Notes under the pieces: generated by a model
What the model saw: only the letters and a program-made list of their open reading frames with translations
Told to the model about the DNA's origin: nothing
The model's database searches: none
Shown: piece after piece, positions 53,601 through 61,066 of the stretch
Layout: the number at the start of each line of letters is the position of its first letter
Position numbering within the stretch: the first letter of the stretch is position 1
Program-made: the position numbers and the translations under genes
Assembly: GCA_039105265.1 (NCBI GenBank)
Contig: JAPFFF010000007.1
Location: forward strand, 3,720,001 to 3,784,000
Source of the DNA: Tritrichomonas musculus
Lineage: Eukaryota; Parabasalia; Tritrichomonadida; Tritrichomonadidae
DNA length: 64,000 nt
Direction: 5' to 3'

Positions 53601-53820
53601 TATTGAATTCCTCTGTTTTCAAATAATCGAATAAATCAGTTGTTTTCGCGTAAGGTTTCAATAATTCTTTCAATTCCTCGGTATTCAAGCTTGACCCCAA
53701 ATTATTTCCGTTATTACACTTACACCCACATGAAGTGGCATATTGTTTTATGTATTCTATTATTAATTCATCTATTGTATTTACCCTTTTGATACTACCT
53801 GCTTGCTCTATCGTAAACAT
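50647..53820 (-). CDS. Fibre-like protein with repeated shaft motifs (P4)
   Basis: 1057 aa from MFTIEQ (an in-frame start nine bases upstream also exists). Shaft repeats (YALKSDIP, DLTPYYTSAQADEKF) alternate with beta-rich modules; the final module runs TGKVYKHVGDEW to LAVFKY. The module before it (LSGYVSKNNDGSLTINSTES to LHVSGKITSNG) is unlike P1 and P3 and resembles a fibre shaft-and-head insertion. A middle module (GAYITPKLPNAGVHLVFDV) matches type I P1 rather than P3. Probably a surface attachment protein. Confidence 0.72.
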   Translation of the reverse strand: MFTIEQAGSIKRVNTIDELIIEYIKQYATSCGCKCNNGNNLGSSLNTEELKELLKPYAKTTDLFDYLKTEEFNKELLKYASSEEIQNAVNTLRDYIVNNFALSTDIPEIPTDLVNESALTTALEPYAKLTNLDEYAKKEDLSEIPEVLKNSELQLNIRDQLSDEMFQKLMANDVNPLSAQASMCLTSMAANEGLQAALDSCAREYVSKEDLPKIIEQMKSEIPEIIEGQTTIQFKIVNNTILDLDYDPYHILIEQYGLDIVSSDSYYTAHYVHADYSYNDDDDNLPSQILRMEGSDSSLWYLYNSHELINPGTGETPEILSCSITKTVEPTDKNAYSARYVSNTYALKSDIPEIIDKTITFNQELELTYDEGNSINTLSVLYTNASQYFEKWKQYGMLFDGYDKTDESIKYQGIFTISSINNNDYVLNNGVQNIALTLEMSSSCGVVYDFDNQHRINVISCYIANEDFDETNKNCVVNLAFLQDKYALKSDIKDVDLTPYYTSAQADEKFVDEDELAYELDKYALKTDIPTIPTDLINESALSTALYGTELNIEYPAKLYDGAYITPKLPNAGVHLVFDVNWGDNQDDDIMHIDVIFKPNGSTNTFDCLDRYDSNGKRIDRIIWRHDDGQIVYVSYIAAHRNNNPIAYNFIRAQIESPFIKTANVVDENPERFTIQCTQNDSGCAIPDEYIRRVLTTKNIIVKFKRNADDASYEEAEYTYSGRKGANLIYKSVSSESSESIDIRVATRIVSLRAADDTLTNIYDASITLISNQPVNDNMISSVKYVNDNFALKTELTRAIDQVKSEIPEPVDLSGYVSKNNDGSLTINSTESNIASFFSSIDSNTLALFRFGYNDTYNTVFMYRSSKTADTGEVFIYVDGHRFQSFSMFGTARNTTIDSNLHVSGKITSNGSNTITHYSPIESSVNSINDFVIGAPVYMTGKVYKHVGDEWIPSTADDTTDCICSVKTSGTWKEYVGICVRIDQKNNCITFTSHGDYLVKVDDSSCYGIGDEVFIDNEDNKLKILSGETAITSKIKRMTVGVITAIIDDKTLAVFKY

Positions 53821-53834
53821 TTTGAACATAATAA

Positions 53835-56426
53835 ATGACGTCAGATGTGGATGAACAATTAATAATGAATGAGGTGAAAAAGAAAGATTATCAAGATATG
53901 CTCATATTCATGTTCCAAAATAGTAAATCAGAGCAAATAAAAACAATAATACACAATATTATTGAGTATCTCAAGAATCCTCGTAACTATATCAAAGACG
54001 TGAAAGAAAAGCTAAAAGATATGCTTGATAAATATAACGCAAAGCCTAAAGGAAGTAAAAGACAAAAAAATGAATTAGCTAAAATACTTGATTCAAAAGC
54101 GAATTACTTTATTGATATATCTGGCTTACTAAAAGATAAAGAAAAGCCTGTTATTCCACAAATTGAAGAGGAGGAAGAACCTGACTTGGAAGGCCACTAT
54201 TTTAGAAACAGAATTAATAAAGACATTGAATCACTTAGTAATTTATTTACACTTGATAGTAATCATATTAATGCTTTACACTTATTTTATTGTATTGCTG
54301 ATGACTCAAAAAGGTATCCGTTATTTAATAAAAAAGATACTACACAGATTCAATTACTTGTTGTATCATTAACTGAAAACATAGATTCACATAAAAACAA
54401 TAAGATACCAGATGACATAAATAACCTAATGCAATTTGAGAAACAAAGAAGACAAACCAATATTGAAACAATGAGAAAGTTAGCTGAATCTAATCAAGAA
54501 GGTCAGCAATTATTAGATGCTTACAATAAATCTTCTACAATTGATGCTAACCAACTAGAAAGGTTTGGCTTATTAAATGAAGAGTTTACTGCTAAAAACC
54601 TTTATGGTTACTATAATAGGTCTATAAATCCTAAAGATGACTCCGATGTTAGAGTTAGGAATATCGCATTACAATTACATGATGCAATAAGAGAAACAAA
54701 CATATTTGAAGAAACAACTGAACCTAAAAACAAAAAGCAACTCAAACAATTAATAAAGTACCTTAATGAAAATGGAGATAGAGAAATATTTTTTAATATG
54801 AATAGTGATATAGAAGAGCAAAGTGATATAGAAGAGCAAAGTGAATCTGCGCCACAGGCGAGTCTTTCAAAGAAAGCCGAACATTTGCAAAGCAAAGTTG
54901 TTAAAGACAATTATCATGCAATTGACGTAAATCTAGAAGATGATAGTGAATCTTTATCCGACTATAAAACAATGTCGAAGCGTGTTTTTAGCACACCAAC
55001 CAAAGAATATCTTAGAAGAAACAAACCAATTGAAGCTGAAGATGACCACACCAACTTTTCAGAACTATTGAACTCAAATATTGAAATAACAAAAGGACCT
55101 GAAGTAAATGCTGCTGAATTCTTAAATGAATATATGAAGTCTATCCCAACAGGTAAACGTGCTGGTAAAACATTTGAAGCATCACAAAAACGTATGAGCG
55201 ACCTGTACATTTTCGAAAACAAACAAAGTATTGATGTTAGTAAATATCGAGGGGAATTATTTGATATTCTTATTAACGGTAATTACCGTGTCAAGTTTTC
55301 ACCTAAATGTGCTACAAGAGATGGAGCAGAAGCTTATTGCAAGAAAAGATTTGATAAAAATGGATATCCATTATATCGTTTAGTACCAGCTAGGCATGAC
55401 ACTAAAGACCCTCTCGGTAATCCAATTTGTGATTTAAACGGTGATAGAGTTGAAGATATTGTTATTGTTGATACCCGTGGTAAGCCTGTTATTATTAATG
55501 GATATCGTCTTGTTAAAGCAGACCCTTATAAGAAATTATGGCAAACCGAACGTATTGCTGGTAAAACAAATGATTCATTTGAAGTATGGCTTAAGAATCT
55601 TATGGGAGCTAAACGAACATGGGAATACACTTCAGAACAATGGAATGAAGGTAAGTTTAAACCTGAAATTGATAAGAAATTAGAAAAAGTAATAAACTCA
55701 TATCAATCTGTTGGTTTATCCAAACCCAAAATCAGTACCAAAATTACTGCAAGAGGTTTGTGGAGTTCTATATTTTCAAAAATATGGCAAACTGTTTTAT
55801 ACAATATATTTACTAATGAAGAATACAAAGATTTGGAACCATTAAAATGTATATTTAGTTATTTCAAAGTATGTACAGCCATATTTATTGCACGTTATGA
55901 ATCTAAAGTGATGAAAGACCATGAATGCAATGATTGGAGTAATTGGGCTAAATATAAGAAATTACATCCAAAATCCGTAAATGCTGAATTGGGTGTTATG
56001 ATTCAAAAAGAATATAATGAAAGCATTAAAGCGACTATGCCAGTTGATGGAGAAATAAATAGTGATGGTGAAATATCAGGAGTATTACAAGAAATATTGG
56101 AGCAAACAAATGACCTCATCTTTAAGACTGGTCTTGGATTCACAGAAGATAAGAAAGACCAATATGCACAGTTAGCTCAAGCTATAATTGAAAATAAAGT
56201 AAGTACAGCAACAAAGAAGCAATTACAAGACAAATTTGGTGAAAATATTGATGCTTGGATTGATTCACAAGTTGGTGGAAATTACACCACAATCAAAGGA
56301 TTATATAAGGCTGCACATAAAGGTGCTGGTGATAAATCATATATTAGGTCGCGAACTGTTGAAAAGCCAGCTACAGCTGAAATTGTTGAGGAACCTTCTG
56401 ATGATGACGATGAAGATGAAGCATAA
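53835..56426 (+). CDS. 863-aa conserved Polinton protein of unknown function (P4)
   Basis: Nearly identical to the P3 protein, including the SDIEEQ duplication, the palindrome-rich PQASLSKKAEHLQSK stretch, the DLNGDRVEDIVIVD loop near residue 533 and the acidic tail, which has one aspartate fewer. No family recognised. The start lies 14 bases from the likely fibre start on the other strand. Confidence 0.78.
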   Translation: MTSDVDEQLIMNEVKKKDYQDMLIFMFQNSKSEQIKTIIHNIIEYLKNPRNYIKDVKEKLKDMLDKYNAKPKGSKRQKNELAKILDSKANYFIDISGLLKDKEKPVIPQIEEEEEPDLEGHYFRNRINKDIESLSNLFTLDSNHINALHLFYCIADDSKRYPLFNKKDTTQIQLLVVSLTENIDSHKNNKIPDDINNLMQFEKQRRQTNIETMRKLAESNQEGQQLLDAYNKSSTIDANQLERFGLLNEEFTAKNLYGYYNRSINPKDDSDVRVRNIALQLHDAIRETNIFEETTEPKNKKQLKQLIKYLNENGDREIFFNMNSDIEEQSDIEEQSESAPQASLSKKAEHLQSKVVKDNYHAIDVNLEDDSESLSDYKTMSKRVFSTPTKEYLRRNKPIEAEDDHTNFSELLNSNIEITKGPEVNAAEFLNEYMKSIPTGKRAGKTFEASQKRMSDLYIFENKQSIDVSKYRGELFDILINGNYRVKFSPKCATRDGAEAYCKKRFDKNGYPLYRLVPARHDTKDPLGNPICDLNGDRVEDIVIVDTRGKPVIINGYRLVKADPYKKLWQTERIAGKTNDSFEVWLKNLMGAKRTWEYTSEQWNEGKFKPEIDKKLEKVINSYQSVGLSKPKISTKITARGLWSSIFSKIWQTVLYNIFTNEEYKDLEPLKCIFSYFKVCTAIFIARYESKVMKDHECNDWSNWAKYKKLHPKSVNAELGVMIQKEYNESIKATMPVDGEINSDGEISGVLQEILEQTNDLIFKTGLGFTEDKKDQYAQLAQAIIENKVSTATKKQLQDKFGENIDAWIDSQVGGNYTTIKGLYKAAHKGAGDKSYIRSRTVEKPATAEIVEEPSDDDDEDEA

Positions 56427-56458
56427 AAAAATTACTACCTACTTTATATCCTTGCTAA

Positions 56459-57454
56459 TTATTTTTTTGAACCTGGTAATTTAAATGTTGTTGTATGCGC
56501 CTTATTTGTTCCTGGATTTACCTGTGACTGCATAGCAGGCCCAAGCTTCGCTTGCGACAAGAAATCATTTTTAGCTTCTGTTGGACTTGCAACCTTTTGA
56601 TTCTTAGATGTATCACGAGCTATACTAGATTTTTCAGGTTCTTGGTAAAAATATTTGAATTCAGTTATTGGTGATGGTAATACCTTCTTTGGGCGTATTT
56701 CATCGGGTATATCAAGTTTTTCATTATTATATTCAATATTTACTTTTGGGTCATATCCACTAAATAAGGAAGGCTCCCTAGGATGTGAATTATTTGTATT
56801 TACTTTTAAGATGGGGCTTGTGATATTTGATTTGAATACATTGAATACTGGAAAATGGTATTTCCAATCCTGAAATTCATATTTGAAACCTTTAATATCA
56901 GCATCTTCATTTTTATTTCGCAATCGAACTTTCTGCCATTGGCTCATGAATGCTTCTTTTTCGAAACAGAGAAAGATAATTATTGGTACTGGCTTAACTG
57001 TGCAATCAACGTCTACGCTCGAAGATAGTTGATAACAGAAATTATTTGTTTCTTTTACATCATATCTATAATCATAGTCTCCAATCAATAGTATATATGT
57101 TTTATTTAGGTCAGGAAATGATTTTTCAACAAATTGGATATCTGTATTACCAAAATTAGAAAAAAGGTCCACAGTTATTGTGAATAAACGTAATAGACTA
57201 GGATCGTTTGTATTATTTATATTTCTCTCATCTTTGAAATCCACTTTTTTAGGTAAATCCAACGTTACTTCACTACCATTAATAAGTACAAATAATTCAT
57301 GGTAATTACTACTTAAATACAATAAGACTCTCCTATTTCTTTCAGAGATGTATGAAAACAGTTGATGGTCCTTATTAATATTGATACAATTTGGATCTTG
57401 CAAATTAAGTTCTTGCAGTGCTGTGAATACCGATTTTTGGTTGCTGTTATTCAT
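56459..57454 (-). CDS. 331-aa protein of unknown function (P4)
   Basis: Differs from the P3 protein at only a few residues. Strand-rich middle (LLYLSSNYHELFVLINGSEV, TYILLIGDYDYRYD) and a low-complexity C-terminus with the in-frame CAAGC-TTC-GCTTG palindrome. A type II-specific gene between the 863-aa and penton-like genes. Confidence 0.7.
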   Translation of the reverse strand: MNNSNQKSVFTALQELNLQDPNCININKDHQLFSYISERNRRVLLYLSSNYHELFVLINGSEVTLDLPKKVDFKDERNINNTNDPSLLRLFTITVDLFSNFGNTDIQFVEKSFPDLNKTYILLIGDYDYRYDVKETNNFCYQLSSSVDVDCTVKPVPIIIFLCFEKEAFMSQWQKVRLRNKNEDADIKGFKYEFQDWKYHFPVFNVFKSNITSPILKVNTNNSHPREPSLFSGYDPKVNIEYNNEKLDIPDEIRPKKVLPSPITEFKYFYQEPEKSSIARDTSKNQKVASPTEAKNDFLSQAKLGPAMQSQVNPGTNKAHTTTFKLPGSKK

Positions 57455-57478
57455 TTTTCCTTCGAAAAAAGCTGTAGC

Positions 57479-57862
57479 TTAATAAATAAGAAGGCAGCTC
57501 ATGATAAATGCTGATGGTATGATTGAATTGCCATACAAATCGGTGAACCATATCTTGTAATCTCTCTTATTGCTACTGAAGAATTCGTATTTTCGATATT
57601 TGGTTTGACGCTTATTAGCTAACATAATGAATGAATCACAATAGGCATCTAATTGAACTATATCTGAATGCACCATTAAATCACCAACTAAAAAGTCTTT
57701 TACAATTGCTCCAACATATTGAATTACAATATATTTCTTGTTTCTGCTTGATACAAATTCAAGTGGCAACGTAAATTCTGTTGATTGAGTGTGGAAATAA
57801 CGTTTTGTTATGGGCTGTTTTACATTGCTTGTTGCAACATTCTTGATATTATTCATAAGCAT
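57479..57862 (-). CDS. Small conserved protein, candidate penton/minor capsid (P4)
   Basis: About 127 aa from MLMNNIKN, the start shared with P3; a longer frame reaches into integrase. Motifs as in P3 (PITKRYFHTQS, GDLMVHSDIV, IWFTDLYGNSIIPSAF, SCLLIY). Beta-sandwich and penton role inferred. It follows integrase on the minus strand. Confidence 0.62.
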   Translation of the reverse strand: MLMNNIKNVATSNVKQPITKRYFHTQSTEFTLPLEFVSSRNKKYIVIQYVGAIVKDFLVGDLMVHSDIVQLDAYCDSFIMLANKRQTKYRKYEFFSSNKRDYKIWFTDLYGNSIIPSAFIMSCLLIY

Positions 57863-57875
57863 TTTTTCATAGAAA

Positions 57876-59231
57876 CTAAATGTTAAAATACTTAATGTAA
57901 TCTTCATTTAAGTCTCCAAATGAATTACATATGAATTTCGTATATATAATAGGTACTTCAATAATAGCTTTTTCAGCATCAGTCATACGTTTCCTACCTT
58001 TAGGCAGCTTTTCTTGTGGTTCATCTTTTTTAACAGTCTGATATGGTTTTAATAACTTGCAGATTACATTTCCATTACGATACTCTAGAAACTCAGCAAT
58101 TTCATTAAATACTCTTCTACGCTTCTCATGCTTTTTTTGCGTTTTGCTTTTATCGAGATGAACTAATATAATATTACCTCTATTATAAGATAACAACCCC
58201 TTAAAACGTTGTTTATCATTGATTTCCCGTAATTTCATTTGCATTTTCCTGATATATCTCCACTCCAAATCAACATTGTTTTGCATTTGAGCTGGGGTAT
58301 AATATATGTACTTCGTTGGTTTTACAAGATTCTTGTCATAAAAATCTGATGGGTCATAATCAAAATTCTTAAATCGAAGAGAACTATGAGGGGTGTTATT
58401 ATAGTAATCAACCATTTGTCTCATCAAATTATAATCACTTAATCTTCGCTCATCTAACCCAAAAGCATTTCTCAGAGTTCTTATAACAGAATCAACATTT
58501 TTGTGAGCTAACGCATATGGAGAATCATTAATAATGAATCTTATAGGATAGAAATCGGTGATTGAATCTATTGTATTTTCCCAAAACTGGATGTCTTCAA
58601 ATTGTAAATTGAGTAGCCTTTGGAAACGAGGTTTATAATAGTCGCTTTTTTTAAGCAGTTTTTTAAGAGTTTCCAGTTTGTGGTTCACGAGTATTTTACT
58701 TAATATTTTATCAAACTCTTTTATCCTTGCTTCTTTAATTACAGCTTTCAAGTCAAATATCAAAGTAGTTTCTCCTGTTGAAAACCAAATGACGACACTA
58801 TTATCTTTCATCTCTTTTAATCCAGGTTCTCCATCACATTTGATAGTTTTGAATAGAAATTGTGTATATCTTATTATAATTCGTTCAAGGGAAAACCATA
58901 TATTTCCTTTATCCTTTACAGGTTCAACGATTAGGTATCTTGTATTTGTATTGATGAGAACCAAATATATTTTATTTTCTTTTGTCAAATCTCTAGTATA
59001 GTATTTGCTAAACATCAAATCTGCTTCCCAACAACCTGGTTCATTAGAGAAATTTGGTTTTGATAATTCTTTACATGATTTCAACTTGAAGTCAGGAATA
59101 AATGGTTCTGTTTTGATATCACTTTTAAAGAAAGGTTGTATGTAATTATCGATGTATTTATACTTGGATTTGAAAGGATAATTGAGTAAGGAGTTGTATT
59201 CTTTATCGTAGATTCTTACTGATTTAGTCAT
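57876..59231 (-). CDS. Retrovirus-type integrase (rve), type II (P4)
   Basis: 451 aa, almost identical to P3: CWEADLMF, IKCDGEPGL, NVDSVIRTLRNAFG, YYNNTPHSSLR, and the type II insert of about 80 residues before the third acidic motif. The basic tail KKHEKRRRVFNE leads to a small beta domain. Catalyses insertion of the element. Confidence 0.93.
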   Translation of the reverse strand: MTKSVRIYDKEYNSLLNYPFKSKYKYIDNYIQPFFKSDIKTEPFIPDFKLKSCKELSKPNFSNEPGCWEADLMFSKYYTRDLTKENKIYLVLINTNTRYLIVEPVKDKGNIWFSLERIIIRYTQFLFKTIKCDGEPGLKEMKDNSVVIWFSTGETTLIFDLKAVIKEARIKEFDKILSKILVNHKLETLKKLLKKSDYYKPRFQRLLNLQFEDIQFWENTIDSITDFYPIRFIINDSPYALAHKNVDSVIRTLRNAFGLDERRLSDYNLMRQMVDYYNNTPHSSLRFKNFDYDPSDFYDKNLVKPTKYIYYTPAQMQNNVDLEWRYIRKMQMKLREINDKQRFKGLLSYNRGNIILVHLDKSKTQKKHEKRRRVFNEIAEFLEYRNGNVICKLLKPYQTVKKDEPQEKLPKGRKRMTDAEKAIIEVPIIYTKFICNSFGDLNEDYIKYFNI

Positions 59232-59280
59232 TTTTTTCCAAAAAAAGTATTGATATACAAAAAAATATCAATTACAGGTA

Positions 59281-59364
59281 AATCATCACGTTTTTCATAA
59301 GATTTGGTGAGGGTTGGCAACTTTGTTGACTGGGGCAATGCCCCCGGAATTCCGACCGTCGATT
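59281..59364 (-). repeat. Relic of KilA-N coding sequence with palindromic insert (P4)
   Basis: Same relic as in P3, including the 23-base match at 59283-59305. The P4 KilA-N gene itself lacks the corresponding internal segment, so this relic preserves a KilA-N allele no longer present in the adjacent gene. An ATTGATAT/ATATCAAT hairpin lies just to its left. Confidence 0.7.
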
Positions 59365-60141
59365 TTATTGGCTCATACTATTAAAGTATTCTTCAATTAA
59401 TGTATGGAGCTTATTGAGATGCTCTATTTTGATATCAACACAGTTACCACTATTGGAAACCTTATAATCATCTGTTCCAAATGATGCTTTTATAATGTTC
59501 TTGATGTTTAAATTTGGTGTCATACTAATAGGAAGGTCATCTTTGAAGTAAAATCTTTCGTTTTCATTATTATAATGGTTAACAACTTTTCTCCAAGTAC
59601 TCTTATGACGACGACACAAATGAAGCCTAGTGAAACCTTCTTTATTAATATCCTCTTTGTAAATCAAATAACGGTAATCATTCTTGTGATTTTCTGGAAC
59701 TGCACGTGGTTTGAGTTCATCAATTTGTTGCTGATGTTGTTTGCGTTCACGTTCAAATTGGGAGTCTAAAAGTTTGGCGATATAGATTGCGTATTTTCTA
59801 CTCGCCCAGCATGCAAAATCATTAACGAGAAGTCTGTGAATATATGTCCCTTTCAAATCGTTTGGTAAATTTGGTCTTTCTTGTATAATTTCTGGGTCGC
59901 AGCAATTTTGCTGTGACCGGATTTCATCAATAATTTCTTTTGTTTCGGCTAATTGTTTCCATCGATAAGCTTGTTTATTTGATTGGCATGCAGTTATTAT
60001 ACTTTGCATTTGGTACAAATCATCTTTGATTGAATGTATGATGCGTAAATGTGCATTATATTGAATAAATTCGTAGTCATCATTAATTCGTACGACAAAG
60101 TCGTGGGACCAATTGGTCCTTTCTACGTTTATTGAAGCCAT
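59365..60141 (-). CDS. KilA-N domain protein, divergent allele (P4)
   Basis: 258 aa. The N-terminal 20 and C-terminal 140 residues match P3, but residues about 70-130 differ (TKEIIDEIRSQQNCCDPEII, KGTYIHRLLVNDFACWASRK) and look closer to P1 in part. A 30-base in-frame insert near the start (TNWSHDFVVR) contains ACGAC-AAA-GTCGT (60092-60104) and GGACC-AATT-GGTCC (60106-60119). The variable loop carries the CAGCAA-TT-TTGCTG palindrome flanked by GGTC/GACC (59895-59918), where P2/P3 have the GGAATTCC type. Probably DNA-binding. Confidence 0.88.
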   Translation of the reverse strand: MASINVERTNWSHDFVVRINDDYEFIQYNAHLRIIHSIKDDLYQMQSIITACQSNKQAYRWKQLAETKEIIDEIRSQQNCCDPEIIQERPNLPNDLKGTYIHRLLVNDFACWASRKYAIYIAKLLDSQFERERKQHQQQIDELKPRAVPENHKNDYRYLIYKEDINKEGFTRLHLCRRHKSTWRKVVNHYNNENERFYFKDDLPISMTPNLNIKNIIKASFGTDDYKVSNSGNCVDIKIEHLNKLHTLIEEYFNSMSQ

Positions 60142-60195
60142 TTGTTCTGGAGATAAAAAATTATTTTAAAAATAGATTTGCAAAAAAAGTGGGTC

Positions 60196-60211
60196 ACAGC
60201 AATTTTGCTGT
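60196..60211. repeat. Palindrome ACAGCAA-TT-TTGCTGT downstream of MCP (P4)
   Basis: Same element as at 26663-26678 in P2, in the spacer between the MCP and KilA-N genes. Confidence 0.78.
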
Positions 60212-60217
60212 TCGCAT

Positions 60218-60424
60218 TTACTCATTAACTTGACTGCCAGCTGGCGTTTCATCATCAACATATTCCAATCCATTCAAACTAAGTTTAAAGTATGTATCTC
60301 TTGTGAGCCATAATTGAGTTGGAGGTGGATGCACTGTACCTTCTTCGTTAACATTATAGTAAGTATCATTTGGACCTGTATATATTGGTTGACCATTAAC
60401 CTGAACTTGAATATTTCCAAATCC
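60218..60424 (-). pseudogene. Fragment of major capsid protein gene (P4)
   Basis: Only the C-terminal coding part of a type II MCP is present, closely matching P2 and P3. The sequence switches abruptly at about 60424 to P5 DNA, without a TIR. It could be a recombination or an assembly junction. A plus-strand frame crossing the junction is treated as an artefact. Confidence 0.85.
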
Positions 60425-60601
60425 CTCATTAATAGAATCAATAAAAAGCTAAAAGGATGGAGACCCGCATTAAAATACCTCTACGATAATGATGATATCA
60501 TAGATGAAGTACTAAAAGAGATAAATCACTTTATCGGGCAGCTAAAGAAATTCAACGGTCCTGCTGAATTAATTGCTGAACTTGAAGAACTCATTTATTA
60601 G
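60425..60601 (+). CDS. 3' end of an unrecognised P5 gene
   Basis: The open frame ends KGWRPALKYLYDNDDIIDEV, LKEINHFIGQLKKF, AELIAELEELIY. It is helical, with no family recognised, and enters the window only as its C-terminus because P4 sequence lies to the left. It overlaps the convergent 75-aa gene by 11 bases. No counterpart is seen after the 75-aa gene of P1, where P2 begins soon after. Confidence 0.5.
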   Translation, partial: LINRINKKLKGWRPALKYLYDNDDIIDEVLKEINHFIGQLKKFNGPAELIAELEELIY

Positions 60602-60818
60602 ACAATTCATTTAATTCATTCTCAAGCTGATGAACTTTATTTTTGAGGCTGTTGATGTCTTCAATAAGAGATTCACGAACGGCGAGACCGTCAGAGCCTA
60701 ACATTCCCGATTTGATATTGTTGAGGTATTGTTTGTAATCATAACACTTTTCTTTTAATCCTCGTTTGATACGTTTTAATTCCGGTATTTCTTTCTTGTA
60801 TTCTGTTAGTTCACTCAT
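60591..60818 (-). CDS. Conserved 75-aa coiled-coil protein (P5)
   Basis: MSELTEYKKEIPELKRIKRG and SGMLGSDGLAVRESLIEDIN; differs from the P1 protein by a single residue by eye (YKQYLNN versus YKQCLNN). Function unknown. It is divergent from the 77-aa gene across 14 bases, as in P1. Confidence 0.75.
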   Translation of the reverse strand: MSELTEYKKEIPELKRIKRGLKEKCYDYKQYLNNIKSGMLGSDGLAVRESLIEDINSLKNKVHQLENELNELSNK

Positions 60819-60832
60819 TTAATAACAATTAA

Positions 60833-61066
60833 ATGTCTGTTATTAATCAAATGAGAACCGTTCATGATGATAAACACAAAAACTATTTTGATAGATTACA
60901 ATTAACGATGCAAAAGAATAGAACAAAAATAAACTCAGCTCCTACAGTGAAATGTTATAATGAAAAAGGTAATGTATTTCATGAACCACAGCCAAAAACG
61001 ACTAAATCATTAAATCATCATGATTCACTTAATCATTCTGTGGTTGTCAGGAGCAACAACATTTAA
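60833..61066 (+). CDS. Conserved 77-aa basic protein (P5)
   Basis: MSVINQMRTVHDDKHKNYFD, RLQLTMQKNRTKINSAP; nearly identical to the P1 protein. It overlaps the convergent 176-aa gene by 42 bases, exactly as in P1. Function unknown. Confidence 0.73.
   Translation: MSVINQMRTVHDDKHKNYFDRLQLTMQKNRTKINSAPTVKCYNEKGNVFHEPQPKTTKSLNHHDSLNHSVVVRSNNI

Larger units (their letters stand above)
49481..60424 (+). mobile_element. Polinton P4 (type II, inverted-core isomer), incomplete
   Basis: Begins with the P2-type tip. Order: TIR, 150-aa(+), 144-aa(+), fibre(-), 863-aa(+), 331-aa(-), penton-like(-), integrase(-), KilA-N(-), then a fragment of MCP where sequence switches to P5. In P3 the 152-aa and 144-aa genes sit at opposite ends; here they are neighbours, as expected for the other terminus of the P2-type isomer. 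Most genes look open; the element is incomplete at its right side. Confidence 0.85.

Noticed and set aside
60314-60601. 95-residue frame spanning the P4/P5 boundary
   Set aside because: It joins the antisense of an MCP fragment to the end of a P5 gene, so it is a product of the junction; only the P5 part is listed.
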